Assembly: GCA_948566455.1 (NCBI GenBank)
Contig: CAOYQO010000021.1
Coordinates: 1-59,291 of the forward strand
Length of the DNA: 59,291 bases
From: an uncultured Phocaeicola sp.
GTDB taxonomy: Bacteria > Bacteroidota > Bacteroidia > Bacteroidales > Bacteroidaceae
Direction of reading: 5' to 3'
This document shows, in pieces, positions 1 through 7,390 of this stretch (its first letter is position 1; each line of letters starts with the position of its first letter). The notes beneath the pieces were generated by a model, which searched no databases, was not told the DNA's origin, and saw nothing but the letters and a program-made list of their open reading frames with translations. The position numbers were made by a program, and so were the translations under genes.

Positions 1-195
1 CTAAATACTAATATATTAATCGCAATGGTTGGATTTTTATCGCACCACTACTAATTCTATATAATAAAAAACAATAATGACCAACGTACATTTATGGCAA
101 TAGGACAAGAGTATAATCTAATCTCTTATTCAGAACTAATGAATCAAGATTTCCTTTCCATTATATGGCTGAAAAGAAAATATACCTTTGAATAA
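1..195 (+). other. A+T-rich left edge, possible gene remnant
   Basis: One reading frame is open from the window edge to a TAA at 52-54 and ends in a short hydrophobic stretch. The same frame is then open again to a TAA at 193-195, with an ATG at 94 that would give 33 residues. This could be the broken 3' end of a gene lying to the left, or chance in A+T-rich DNA. I recognise no family. It lies directly upstream of the cytolysin-like gene, so it may be the remains of a partner gene, but that is a guess. Confidence 0.25.
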
Positions 196-224
196 ATATG
201 AGTATAAAACCTAAATACAAAGAA

Positions 225-1085
225 ATGAAAACTAAAATAATATACACCATCGTATTTTTGATGATTGCTAAACTTGCTTATAGCCAAGAAGAGCAATATA
301 GTGCAGATAAGTTTGTGGCAAAATGCCCCAATGAAATATTCATAGGAGCAATATTGGAAGCCAACAGCATCAATCAAGACACATATAAGTTCCTGAAAAT
401 ATCAATGAATCCTATAAACATGGGGTACACCATTCCTATAAAGTCACAAACAATCACTCCTTCCTATAATAACATGATGAAAGCTATTCATGAAGCGTTA
501 AAAACAAACGATGTCTTGAAAAGTAACTATTCTTTTTCATTCGTAATTAAAAAGATAAAATCATACCAAGAATTAGCTGTCAATTGGGGACAAAATATTA
601 ACCTTCAGCAACTATTAGGCATCACACCCGATTATAAGCCTCAAAAGAATATTATATTGATAGATATAAATCAAAGTTTTTTCAGCATTATAATGGATAT
701 GCCGGAATCACTAAGCACTGATCCACAAGTTTTGCAACAATTAGACAAGCTTGCATTTATAAACTCAATACAATTTGGCAGAAAAGTTATACTAGTTATT
801 GAAAGTAATATTGATTATGACAAATTACAAGAAGCTATTGACAATTTACTGAAGTCTAAGGAAGTTAGTCAAAAAGAACTAGCAATATTAGCCAATTCTA
901 ATATCAGATTGATGACTATTGGAAACAAAGAAATAAAAGATATCAACCCAGACAATCCTTTTACAAGCATACTTACTTATTTATCTTCAACAGTTACACC
1001 CGATGATTTCGGAGGACCTATATCATTTTCCGCCTCTAACATAAAAGATAATTCTGTATTTGTTAACTATTTCAATGTACAATAA
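225..1085 (+). CDS. Secreted cholesterol-dependent-cytolysin-like (CDC-like) protein lacking domain 4
   Basis: Probable secreted pore-forming protein of the thiol-activated cytolysin family. The ATG at 225 gives a clean signal peptide (residues 1-20, ending AYS before QEEQ); an ATG at 198 adds nine charged residues and is less likely. Landmarks match the cytolysin core in order: GAILEAN (41-47, family form PGAL.LA), MKAIHEAL (85-92, family AI.EL), a region at 141-160 containing INQSFFSIIMDMP (family YKQIFYTVS.D.P), SIQFGRKVILVIES (181-194, family VAYGR..YVKLET), and PISFSASNIKDNSV (265-278, family PISYTS.FLKDNSVA). The protein stops at residue 286, where classical members continue for about 150 residues into domain 4 with the Trp-rich undecapeptide; that part is absent. 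The conserved GG pair of domain 3 is also missing (TIGN at 231-234). Bicomponent CDC-like toxins made of a long and a short protein are known in Bacteroidota (Elizabethkingia). The family call comes from remembered family sequence, not a search. Confidence 0.82.
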   Translation: MKTKIIYTIVFLMIAKLAYSQEEQYSADKFVAKCPNEIFIGAILEANSINQDTYKFLKISMNPINMGYTIPIKSQTITPSYNNMMKAIHEALKTNDVLKSNYSFSFVIKKIKSYQELAVNWGQNINLQQLLGITPDYKPQKNIILIDINQSFFSIIMDMPESLSTDPQVLQQLDKLAFINSIQFGRKVILVIESNIDYDKLQEAIDNLLKSKEVSQKELAILANSNIRLMTIGNKEIKDINPDNPFTSILTYLSSTVTPDDFGGPISFSASNIKDNSVFVNYFNVQ

Positions 1086-1097
1086 ATAATCATCATT

Positions 1098-1410
1098 ATG
1101 AAAAACATCCGTTCTATTTTACACATACTTCTGCGTAACGCTAATCTGCTCATGCAATGAAGCAACAGAATTAGCCCATATTACCCCTAATGTCAGTCTT
1201 ATAAAATATAAAGATATTGTTAAAATAGACTCTTTATATACATATCCAGGAGATTCTCTATATCAGAATTGGATAAATCAATATAATAAGAATCTGGAAG
1301 ACAAAACAAATATGAGCATAGATATTATATCCATGACAAAATATAATAACATTATAAACATTGATTCATCTGAAACATTTATGAAGGATTCTATTACGAA
1401 TCCTTCATAA
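1098..1410 (+). pseudogene. Frameshifted small lipoprotein gene
   Basis: A start at 1098 reads a signal-peptide-like segment (MKNIRSILHILL) but stops after 20 codons. Shifting by one base near 1131 opens a frame to the TAA at 1408. It begins with a hydrophobic stretch ending TLICSCNEATE, which looks like a lipoprotein signal with a lipidated cysteine, followed by about 80 polar residues. No in-frame start exists for that second frame because TGA lies at 1099-1101. The gene therefore looks broken by a one-base insertion (or two-base loss) inside the signal peptide. It starts 12 bases after the cytolysin-like gene and was probably cotranscribed. An accessory or self-protection lipoprotein is possible but only inferred from position. 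A sequencing error cannot be excluded. Confidence 0.6.
1379..1410 (+). terminator. 13-bp perfect hairpin containing the stop codon
   Basis: TTATGAAGGATTC (1379-1391) pairs perfectly with GAATCCTTCATAA (1398-1410) across the 6-base loop TATTAC. The hairpin spans the end of the broken lipoprotein gene and includes its TAA. No T-tract follows on either strand, so it may be an mRNA-stabilising or pausing structure rather than an intrinsic terminator. Confidence 0.4.
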
Positions 1411-1444
1411 CAATACACTATCAATCAGCTATCTACACCACAAT

Positions 1445-1475
1445 GACGGATTTGAAGAATTTTCCGTCCTCTTTT
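1445..1475 (+). terminator. Weak intrinsic terminator
   Basis: GACGGA (1445-1450) pairs with TCCGTC (1463-1468), followed by CTCTTTT. It lies between the plus-strand toxin-like pair and the convergent folK gene. Confidence 0.4.
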
Positions 1476-1496
1476 AATTAATATACTCTTACAGGT

Positions 1497-1943
1497 TTAA
1501 AGCTCCCCCAGCCTTTTTCCCAATACCGGATGCACCACATCCGATGCAATCTCCGCCAGCGGGTCCATGACAAACCTCCGTTCAGTCATCAGGGGATGAG
1601 GGATTTCCAATTCCGGCGTATGCAGTATTAAATCGCCGTACAACAAAATATCTATATCAATCAGGCGGTCACTATAATTACCTCCCGCCGACTTCTTCAT
1701 CCGGCCTAATTCACGCTCTATCTCCTGTGTTTCCCGCAATATATCCAAGGGAGGAAGCACACTCTCCACGCAACAGGCGGCATTCAGAAAAGAATTTTCA
1801 GAAGAAAACCCCCAAGGGGCAGTAACATAAAAAGCGGAAAGGGCAGTAACCTCCCCTATCCGCTCATTTATCTTCCGGACAGCAACATGCAGATTTGATT
1901 CTTTATCACCCAGATTGGTTCCAAGTCCCAAATAAACCCTCAT
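1497..1943 (-). CDS. folK: 2-amino-4-hydroxy-6-hydroxymethyldihydropteridine pyrophosphokinase
   Basis: FolK transfers pyrophosphate from ATP to 6-hydroxymethyl-7,8-dihydropterin in folate synthesis, in the cytoplasm. The N-terminus YLGLGTNLGDKESNL is the family start, and DRLIDIDILLYGD (92-104) carries the two metal-binding aspartates (D96, D98). A YVTAPWGF segment at 39-46 fits the pterin/ATP loop. At 148 residues it is a normal length. The ATG at 1943 has GGAG nine bases upstream; an in-frame TTG at 1955 adds four residues and is less likely. It is the last gene of the minus-strand run and begins 18 bases after queA ends. Confidence 0.93.
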   Translation of the reverse strand: MRVYLGLGTNLGDKESNLHVAVRKINERIGEVTALSAFYVTAPWGFSSENSFLNAACCVESVLPPLDILRETQEIERELGRMKKSAGGNYSDRLIDIDILLYGDLILHTPELEIPHPLMTERRFVMDPLAEIASDVVHPVLGKRLGEL

Positions 1944-1961
1944 ACGCTGCTCCAACCGGTA

Positions 1962-3017
1962 TTACTTATCCAAAATCAACATAGCGTCGCCATAAGTACC
2001 GAAACGGTAATCTTCCTTCAACGCTGTATGATAAGCCTCCATCACCAGATCATAACCACCGTAGGCAGCTACCAGCATCAGCAAAGTGGAGAGAGGCAGG
2101 TGGAAGTTAGTAACCATGCTGTTGGCTACCGAGAAATCATAAGGAGGGAAAATGAACTTATTGGTCCATCCGTCAAATTCTTTCAGATGACCATCCGTAC
2201 CTACCGCAGTCTCTATCGTGCGCATCACTGTCGTTCCTACCGCACAAATATTCTTTCCTTCATCCTTGGCATTATTCACAATACGGCACGCATCCGCATT
2301 GACATACATCTGCTCCGAATCCATCTTATGCTTGGTAAGGTCCTCCACATCAATCTCGCGGAAATTACCCAGTCCGGCATGCATCGTCACAAAAGCAAAG
2401 TCTATACCTTTGATTTCCATACGCTTCATCAACTCGCGGCTGAAATGAAGTCCGGCAGTGGGAGCTGTCACAGCTCCTTCGTTCTTGGCAAAGATAGTCT
2501 GGAAACGTTCGGCATCTTCCTCTTCTACCGGACGACGGATGAAACTGGGCAGCGGAGCCTCTCCCAACGCATACAATGCTTTCTTGAACTCGTCGTGAGA
2601 GCCGTCATACAGGAAACGCAGGGTACGTCCGCGGGAAGTGGTGTTGTCAATCACTTCGGCCACCATGGAATCATCGTCACCAAAATAAAGCTTGTTACCG
2701 ATACGGATCTTACGGGCAGGATCTACCAGCACATCCCACAAGCGAAGTTCCTCATTCAGCTCGCGCAACAAAAATACCTCGATACGGGCACCGGTCTTTT
2801 CCTTATTTCCATACAAACGCGCAGGGAAAACTTTCGTATCATTAAAGATAAACACATCTTTATCATCAAAATAGTCCAGGATATCCTTGAATACCTTGTG
2901 TTCAATCTTACCTGTTGATTTGTGAACAACCATCAGGCGCGACTCATCTCTATACTTAGCCGGATGCAAAGCTATTTTATCCTCCGGCAGTTTAAATTTA
3001 AATTGCGACAGTTTCAT
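1962..3017 (-). CDS. queA: tRNA preQ1(34) S-adenosylmethionine ribosyltransferase-isomerase
   Basis: QueA moves the ribosyl group of S-adenosylmethionine onto preQ1 in the anticodon wobble position, giving epoxyqueuosine. The family segments are present: FNDTKVFPARL (58-68), the APTAGLHFS region near 186-194, and HAGLGNF further on. At 351 residues it is full length for the family. It lies 11 bases after truB and 18 bases before folK, in a compact minus-strand run. The pairing with truB puts two tRNA-modification genes side by side. Confidence 0.96.
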   Translation of the reverse strand: MKLSQFKFKLPEDKIALHPAKYRDESRLMVVHKSTGKIEHKVFKDILDYFDDKDVFIFNDTKVFPARLYGNKEKTGARIEVFLLRELNEELRLWDVLVDPARKIRIGNKLYFGDDDSMVAEVIDNTTSRGRTLRFLYDGSHDEFKKALYALGEAPLPSFIRRPVEEEDAERFQTIFAKNEGAVTAPTAGLHFSRELMKRMEIKGIDFAFVTMHAGLGNFREIDVEDLTKHKMDSEQMYVNADACRIVNNAKDEGKNICAVGTTVMRTIETAVGTDGHLKEFDGWTNKFIFPPYDFSVANSMVTNFHLPLSTLLMLVAAYGGYDLVMEAYHTALKEDYRFGTYGDAMLILDK

Positions 3018-3028
3018 CTTATCTCTCC

Positions 3029-3736
3029 TTATTCGTTTATAACTTCTTCAATCTCTTGTTGGTCAAGCCATTCCGGAAAACTTTCCACCGACAAACAGTC
3101 TTCCAGTCTCACATCCCCCACCCGGGTACGTATCAGCCCTGTCAAATGAGCACCGCTATTCAAAGCTTCGCCAATATCACGGGCCAATGCACGGATATAA
3201 GTGCCCTTGCTGCACACTACCCTGATTTTAATCTCAGGCAGATTACATTCCAGCAACTCTATCTCGTCTATAATCAACGTCTTGGCTTTCAACTCCACAT
3301 CCTCACCTTTTCGAGCCAAATCGTAAGCGCGTTTACCATCTACCTTACAAGCCGAGAAAACAGGCGGAATCTGTTCTATCCTGCCGATAAAACGCTGCAA
3401 GGCTTCCTCTACCAACTCGCGGGTGATATGTTCCGTAGGATAGGTAGCATCTATCTCCTTCTCCAGGTCGAATGAAGGTGTGGTAGCCCCTAACTGCAAG
3501 GTGGCAATGTATTCTTTGGTATGATACTGGAACTCTTCGATGCGTTTCGTTGCCTTGCCTGTACAAATAATCATCACCCCGGTAGCCAGCGGGTCTAATG
3601 TCCCGGCATGTCCCACTTTTATTTTCTTCACGCCCAGTTTGCGGCAAATATGGTATCTTATCTTGTTCACCACTGCAAATGAGGTCCATTTCAGCGGTTT
3701 ATCAAAGTATAATACTTCTCCTTCTTTAAAATTCAT
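3029..3736 (-). CDS. truB: tRNA pseudouridine(55) synthase
   Basis: TruB converts U55 in the T-loop of tRNAs to pseudouridine. The catalytic motif GHAGTLDPLATG (42-53) carries the nucleophile D48, and the downstream CSKGTYIRALARDIG segment is the second conserved motif of the family. At 235 residues it is the short TruB form common in Bacteroidota, with little C-terminal PUA extension. It starts four bases after uppP ends and was probably translated from the same message. Confidence 0.95.
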   Translation of the reverse strand: MNFKEGEVLYFDKPLKWTSFAVVNKIRYHICRKLGVKKIKVGHAGTLDPLATGVMIICTGKATKRIEEFQYHTKEYIATLQLGATTPSFDLEKEIDATYPTEHITRELVEEALQRFIGRIEQIPPVFSACKVDGKRAYDLARKGEDVELKAKTLIIDEIELLECNLPEIKIRVVCSKGTYIRALARDIGEALNSGAHLTGLIRTRVGDVRLEDCLSVESFPEWLDQQEIEEVINE

Positions 3737-3740
3737 CCAA

Positions 3741-4541
3741 TTACATCAATGTGCACGCTATCGTAACGGCACCGGCTATGGCACAATAGATAGCAAAATA
3801 AATCAACTTACCTTTCTTCACAATATTAATCATCCACTTACAAGCTACACAGCCCGATATGAAAGCTGCCAGAAAACCTACAACCAATGACAATACAGAT
3901 ATATCTGATGTGCCGGCTGCAGCTCCTTTTACAATCTTCATACCATCCAGCAACGCCTCACCCAATATAGGAGGAATCACCATCAGGAAAGAGAACTGAG
4001 CCAGTTTCGCCTTGTTGTCTCCCAACAACAAACCGGTAGCAATGGTAGTACCCGAACGGGATAATCCCGGCATCACGGCACAAGCCTGTGCCAGACCTAT
4101 AATAAACGCATCCTTCATGCTGATGTTCTCTTTCAAACGAGGTTTTGCATAATAAGAGAAAGCAAGAAGCAAAGCTGTCAATAACAGCATACAACCTACA
4201 ATGAGCAAGCCGGAACCGAAAATTTCTTCCACATAATCTTTAAAAAACACACCCACAATGCCGATAGGAATCATGGATACCAGGATATTGATCACATATT
4301 TTGTCTCCGCATTCATCTCAAACTTGAACAAGCCACGGAATATCCAGCCTATTTCTTTCCATAATATAACCAAAGTACTGAGTACCGTAGCCACATGCAC
4401 TGCTATGGTAAAAGTCAGATTATCTTCCCCTTGTATGCCAAACAATGCCGAACCGATAGCCAGATGACCACTACTGCTGACCGGCAAATACTCTGTCAAT
4501 CCTTGGAGCACACCAAGGATCAATGCCTCAAACCATTCCAT
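3741..4541 (-). CDS. uppP: Undecaprenyl-diphosphatase (BacA/UppP)
   Basis: This integral inner-membrane phosphatase recycles undecaprenyl pyrophosphate to the monophosphate carrier used for peptidoglycan and surface glycans; it is also linked to bacitracin tolerance. [14 protein letters not shown] (14-27) is the first active-site motif, with E17 and H26, and PGLSRSGTT near 158-166 is the second. About eight hydrophobic segments are visible over 266 residues, which is normal. It sits between a DUF3098 membrane protein and truB. Confidence 0.96.
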
Positions 4542-4578
4542 TCTTTAAATAAAAATTGAGAATTAAAAATTAAAAAAA

Positions 4579-4824
4579 TCAAGAGTTAACCACTTCTGTC
4601 TTGTCCTTTGGCTTGCGGACAATGCCATAAATCATAAAGATAAAGCCAAAGAAACATACTGCGGGCGCCACTTTGATGCGACGTACACTAAAAATATCCG
4701 GCTCAAAATATCCTTCTGTCGAACTAGGTCCTGTCATCAGCAGAAAACCGACAATAATCACTGCCATACCTATGGCAAGCAATATAAAATTAGTTTTATC
4801 AAAGGCGAATTTTTGTCTATCCAT
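4579..4824 (-). CDS. DUF3098 family small membrane protein
   Basis: An 81-residue protein with two membrane segments (about 13-31 and 51-68) separated by a polar loop containing the conserved-looking GPSSTEGYFEPDIFS. This matches the DUF3098 family of Bacteroidota, usually found directly after ftsX as it is here. Its function is unknown; a supporting role in the envelope is suggested only by the neighbours ftsX and uppP. Confidence 0.8.
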   Translation of the reverse strand: MDRQKFAFDKTNFILLAIGMAVIIVGFLLMTGPSSTEGYFEPDIFSVRRIKVAPAVCFFGFIFMIYGIVRKPKDKTEVVNS

Positions 4825-4836
4825 ATCCTTTTATTA

Positions 4837-5706
4837 TTAAATGTAATACAACGCACTAGCTTTCATGCGCAAGTATTTGTTGATTGATATATATGCACAC
4901 ATAAAGGTAATAACCACACCAAACACAAAAACAGAACCCATTACCATAAGCATGGTCATAGGGGTAATAATCTCAATCAATTCGGGTTCATATCTTACCA
5001 ACGCATAGGCCATTCCTATCAATGCCGCATCTGCCATGGCAGCGGCCAGTATCCCTATCCATATATTCCGCACCAAAAAAGGACGACGGATAAATCCCCA
5101 GCTTGCCCCTACCAGTTTCATGGTATGAATCAGAAAACGTTTGGAATAAATGGCCAGACGGATGGTGTTATTAATCAGCGCAAAAGAAATAAGGGTAAGC
5201 AGCGCAGCCAGTCCCAATAGCAAAAAACTGATTTTCCGTATATTGCTGTTCACTGCATCCAGTAAATCCTGGGGATAGTTGATTTCCATTACTTTCTTGT
5301 TCCGCATAATTTTCTGCTCTATCCAAGAAATGCTGTCCGAATTGGCATAATCGGCATTCAGTTTTATTTCAATAGAAGCTGTAAAAGGATTATATCCCAA
5401 GAATTCAGCCGGGTCTGTACCCATCGCTTCGCTCTGCTCTTTCAACGCCTGCTCCTTCGATATATAGGAAGTTTCTTTCACAAAAGGTTCCTCATTCAAT
5501 TTTTTCTGGAATTTCAAAGCGTCCGCTTCTTTCATATCATCGCTGATGAGTACGGAGAAACTGATGTTCTCGCGTACATACTTGGATAAGTTATTGGCAG
5601 ACAGCACAAAGAATACCACCATCCCCAACAAGAGCAACACCAGCATTGTACTGATGCTGGAGGTAATGAACTGCATATCGAAAAAGGACCCTGATTTTTT
5701 TCCCAT
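4837..5706 (-). CDS. ftsX: Cell-division ABC transporter permease FtsX
   Basis: FtsX pairs with the ATPase FtsE to regulate peptidoglycan hydrolysis at the division septum. The protein has one membrane segment near 20-42, a periplasmic domain (about 45-160) that includes a SYISKEQAL stretch typical of the family, then three membrane segments in the C-terminal half. No ftsE is adjacent, as is usual in this group. The ATG at 5706 is preferred; a GTG at 5712 would overlap the upstream gene's TGA by four bases (GTGA). Length is about 289 residues, normal for FtsX. Confidence 0.92.
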   Translation of the reverse strand: MGKKSGSFFDMQFITSSISTMLVLLLLGMVVFFVLSANNLSKYVRENISFSVLISDDMKEADALKFQKKLNEEPFVKETSYISKEQALKEQSEAMGTDPAEFLGYNPFTASIEIKLNADYANSDSISWIEQKIMRNKKVMEINYPQDLLDAVNSNIRKISFLLLGLAALLTLISFALINNTIRLAIYSKRFLIHTMKLVGASWGFIRRPFLVRNIWIGILAAAMADAALIGMAYALVRYEPELIEIITPMTMLMVMGSVFVFGVVITFMCAYISINKYLRMKASALYYI

Positions 5707-5708
5707 AA

Positions 5709-6605
5709 TCACTTCTTTCTGAATACATAAATCATTGAACTACTGCGTTCTTTTTTCGCCAGTGAACTGAACCAGGCCAACAGGCCCGTCCACATTCCCT
5801 TCAAAAAGGACAAACGGCTGCCTTTATATCTTTCCGTCAACATGGATACATAAAAAGCATCAAAAGGCATCGGATGCTGTTCCGCTAATTTAAAACCATG
5901 CTTGACACCGAATTGTTGCATGACGGAAGGTGTAAAATGCCATAAATGACGGGGCACATCGTATGCCGCCCACCATTCCTTATACTTTTCCGCATCATAC
6001 GAACTGGGATTAGGCACAGCCACTATCAATACTCCCCTCTCTTTCAACAGCTTGAATAATTTCTCCCACGTTTCATTCAGATGTTCCAGATGCTCCATCA
6101 CATGCCATAAAGTTATGGCATCAAAAGAATGATCGGCATATCCCGCCAAAGCATCCTCCGTATCTACATCCAATTCAAAATGCTCTTTGGCAAACGAACG
6201 CGCCTGCGGACTTTTCTCTATCGCTTTCACCCGCCATCCGCGCTCCTTCATAGCATTGCTGAAATATCTGGTACCGGTACCTATGTCTAACAAAGTACCT
6301 TTACTCAAACCGGATGTCCGTTTTATCAGCTTGGCTTTGCGTGACAGCATATACTTGCGTACCTCATGGTATACACGGTTCATCAGCCCCTTGCGGGTAT
6401 CAGTGTGTGAAATATAATCGGGGGTCTCATAATATCGCCCTATCTCGGCTTCCACGGGTGCACCTTGTGTAAAAATAAAGCCACAATCATCGCAGCGAAC
6501 CAAATTGAATTGTTCACCCGAAGCATAGTGATCCGTACAAGTGATTGCATGTCCCAAATGTTTTCCGCCGCACAACGGACAAGTATTTATTTTGAGTATA
6601 TCCAC
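5709..6605 (-). CDS. Class I SAM-dependent methyltransferase with N-terminal zinc-ribbon
   Basis: The N-terminus carries two CxxC pairs (CPLC and CDDC) separated by about 27 residues, a probable zinc ribbon. A Methyltransf_23-type domain follows, with the SAM-binding motif LLDIGTGTRYF and the later motif ITLWHVMEHLEHL. The substrate is unknown; related proteins often modify sugars, quinones or lipids. The frame is open to a TTG at 6635, but the GTG at 6605 (reading M-D-I-L-K-I-N) gives a more usual start. It leads the run that continues into ftsX, two bases away. Confidence 0.82.
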   Translation of the reverse strand: MDILKINTCPLCGGKHLGHAITCTDHYASGEQFNLVRCDDCGFIFTQGAPVEAEIGRYYETPDYISHTDTRKGLMNRVYHEVRKYMLSRKAKLIKRTSGLSKGTLLDIGTGTRYFSNAMKERGWRVKAIEKSPQARSFAKEHFELDVDTEDALAGYADHSFDAITLWHVMEHLEHLNETWEKLFKLLKERGVLIVAVPNPSSYDAEKYKEWWAAYDVPRHLWHFTPSVMQQFGVKHGFKLAEQHPMPFDAFYVSMLTERYKGSRLSFLKGMWTGLLAWFSSLAKKERSSSMIYVFRKK

Positions 6606-6708
6606 TTTTTGCCCTAATTTGCTGCAAAATAACAAATAAATTGAATGAGAAGGACTATCCTTTAAGTACTTTTAAGAGTATAAGTTAATAATTCGTTTTT
6701 ACTTTTCC

Positions 6709-6716
6709 TACATTTG
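6709..6716 (+). promoter_or_regulatory. Bacteroides -7 box (TACATTTG) for the PspC gene
   Basis: Perfect match to the Bacteroides -7 consensus TAnnTTTG, 27 bases upstream of the PspC start codon. I saw no convincing -33 TTTG at the usual spacing. Confidence 0.65.
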
Positions 6717-6742
6717 TGCAGATAACTTAAAAAGAGACGGAA

Positions 6743-6979
6743 ATGGAAAACAAAAAACTGACCCGTTCCAACAACAGAATGCTAGCCGGAGTATGTGCGG
6801 GACTGGCCGATTATTTTGGCTGGGATGTTACGGTAGTGCGCATTATCTATTCATTTGCCACGGTTTTCACAGCCTTTTCGGGCATTATTGTCTATATAAT
6901 CTTATGGATTGTTATGCCCGAAAAGAAATATCGTGACGGTTACGAAGACCGGATGAATGACAGACTGCATAACCGATAA
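6743..6979 (+). CDS. PspC-domain membrane protein
   Basis: A 78-residue single-domain PspC protein. The domain signature RMLAGVCAGLADYFGWD (11-27) is followed by a long hydrophobic segment (about 33-57) ending in WIVMPEK. PspC-type proteins respond to inner-membrane stress or act as small membrane regulators, but the short free-standing Bacteroidota versions are uncharacterised. It is transcribed alone from its own -7 box, convergent with the FKBP gene. The two stop codons are only about 10 bases apart. Confidence 0.9.
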   Translation: MENKKLTRSNNRMLAGVCAGLADYFGWDVTVVRIIYSFATVFTAFSGIIVYIILWIVMPEKKYRDGYEDRMNDRLHNR

Positions 6980-6988
6980 CCGGAGGCA

Positions 6989-7390
6989 TTATGCAATGCC
7001 CAGCAGTTCCACCTCAAATATTAATGTAGAGAAAGCAGGAATCGGCCCGCTTGTACGGTTGCCATATCCCATAGTATAAGGAATATAAACCACCCATTTA
7101 TCTCCTACATGCATACGTTGAAGCGCCAGCTGCCATCCCTCTATGACATCACACAGCCGGAAAGCTTCGGGACAGTTACGGTCATAGGAATTATCAAACT
7201 CTTTTCCGTTTATCAGACTTCCCCGATAATGAACGGTGACAATACTTCGGATTGTAGGTGAAACTGTACCCGTACCTGTCTGCAATACTTTATAAAACAT
7301 ATTACAAGGTAAAGGACAAATACCTTCCTGTGTAGAAAGAACTTGCAAATATTGCAAGTTCTTTTCCTTATATTCTTCTTTTCTCCCCAT
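6989..7390 (-). CDS. FKBP-type peptidyl-prolyl cis-trans isomerase
   Basis: A 133-residue FKBP domain: VTVHYRGSLINGKEFDNSYDR (47-67), VIEGWQLAL (82-90) and a final FSTLIFEVELL strand are the family landmarks. It has no obvious signal peptide, so it is probably cytoplasmic, unlike many Bacteroides FKBPs that are lipoproteins. The usual YG..G.G..IPP loop reads MGYGNRTSGPIPAF here. Its ATG overlaps the miaB stop codon (ATGA, 7390-7392), so the two are translationally coupled. Confidence 0.9.
   Translation of the reverse strand: MGRKEEYKEKNLQYLQVLSTQEGICPLPCNMFYKVLQTGTGTVSPTIRSIVTVHYRGSLINGKEFDNSYDRNCPEAFRLCDVIEGWQLALQRMHVGDKWVVYIPYTMGYGNRTSGPIPAFSTLIFEVELLGIA

Noticed and set aside
2028..2918. 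Open frame of 296 codons on the plus strand across queA
   Set aside because: It lies entirely antisense to a clear queA gene and its translation has no family features.
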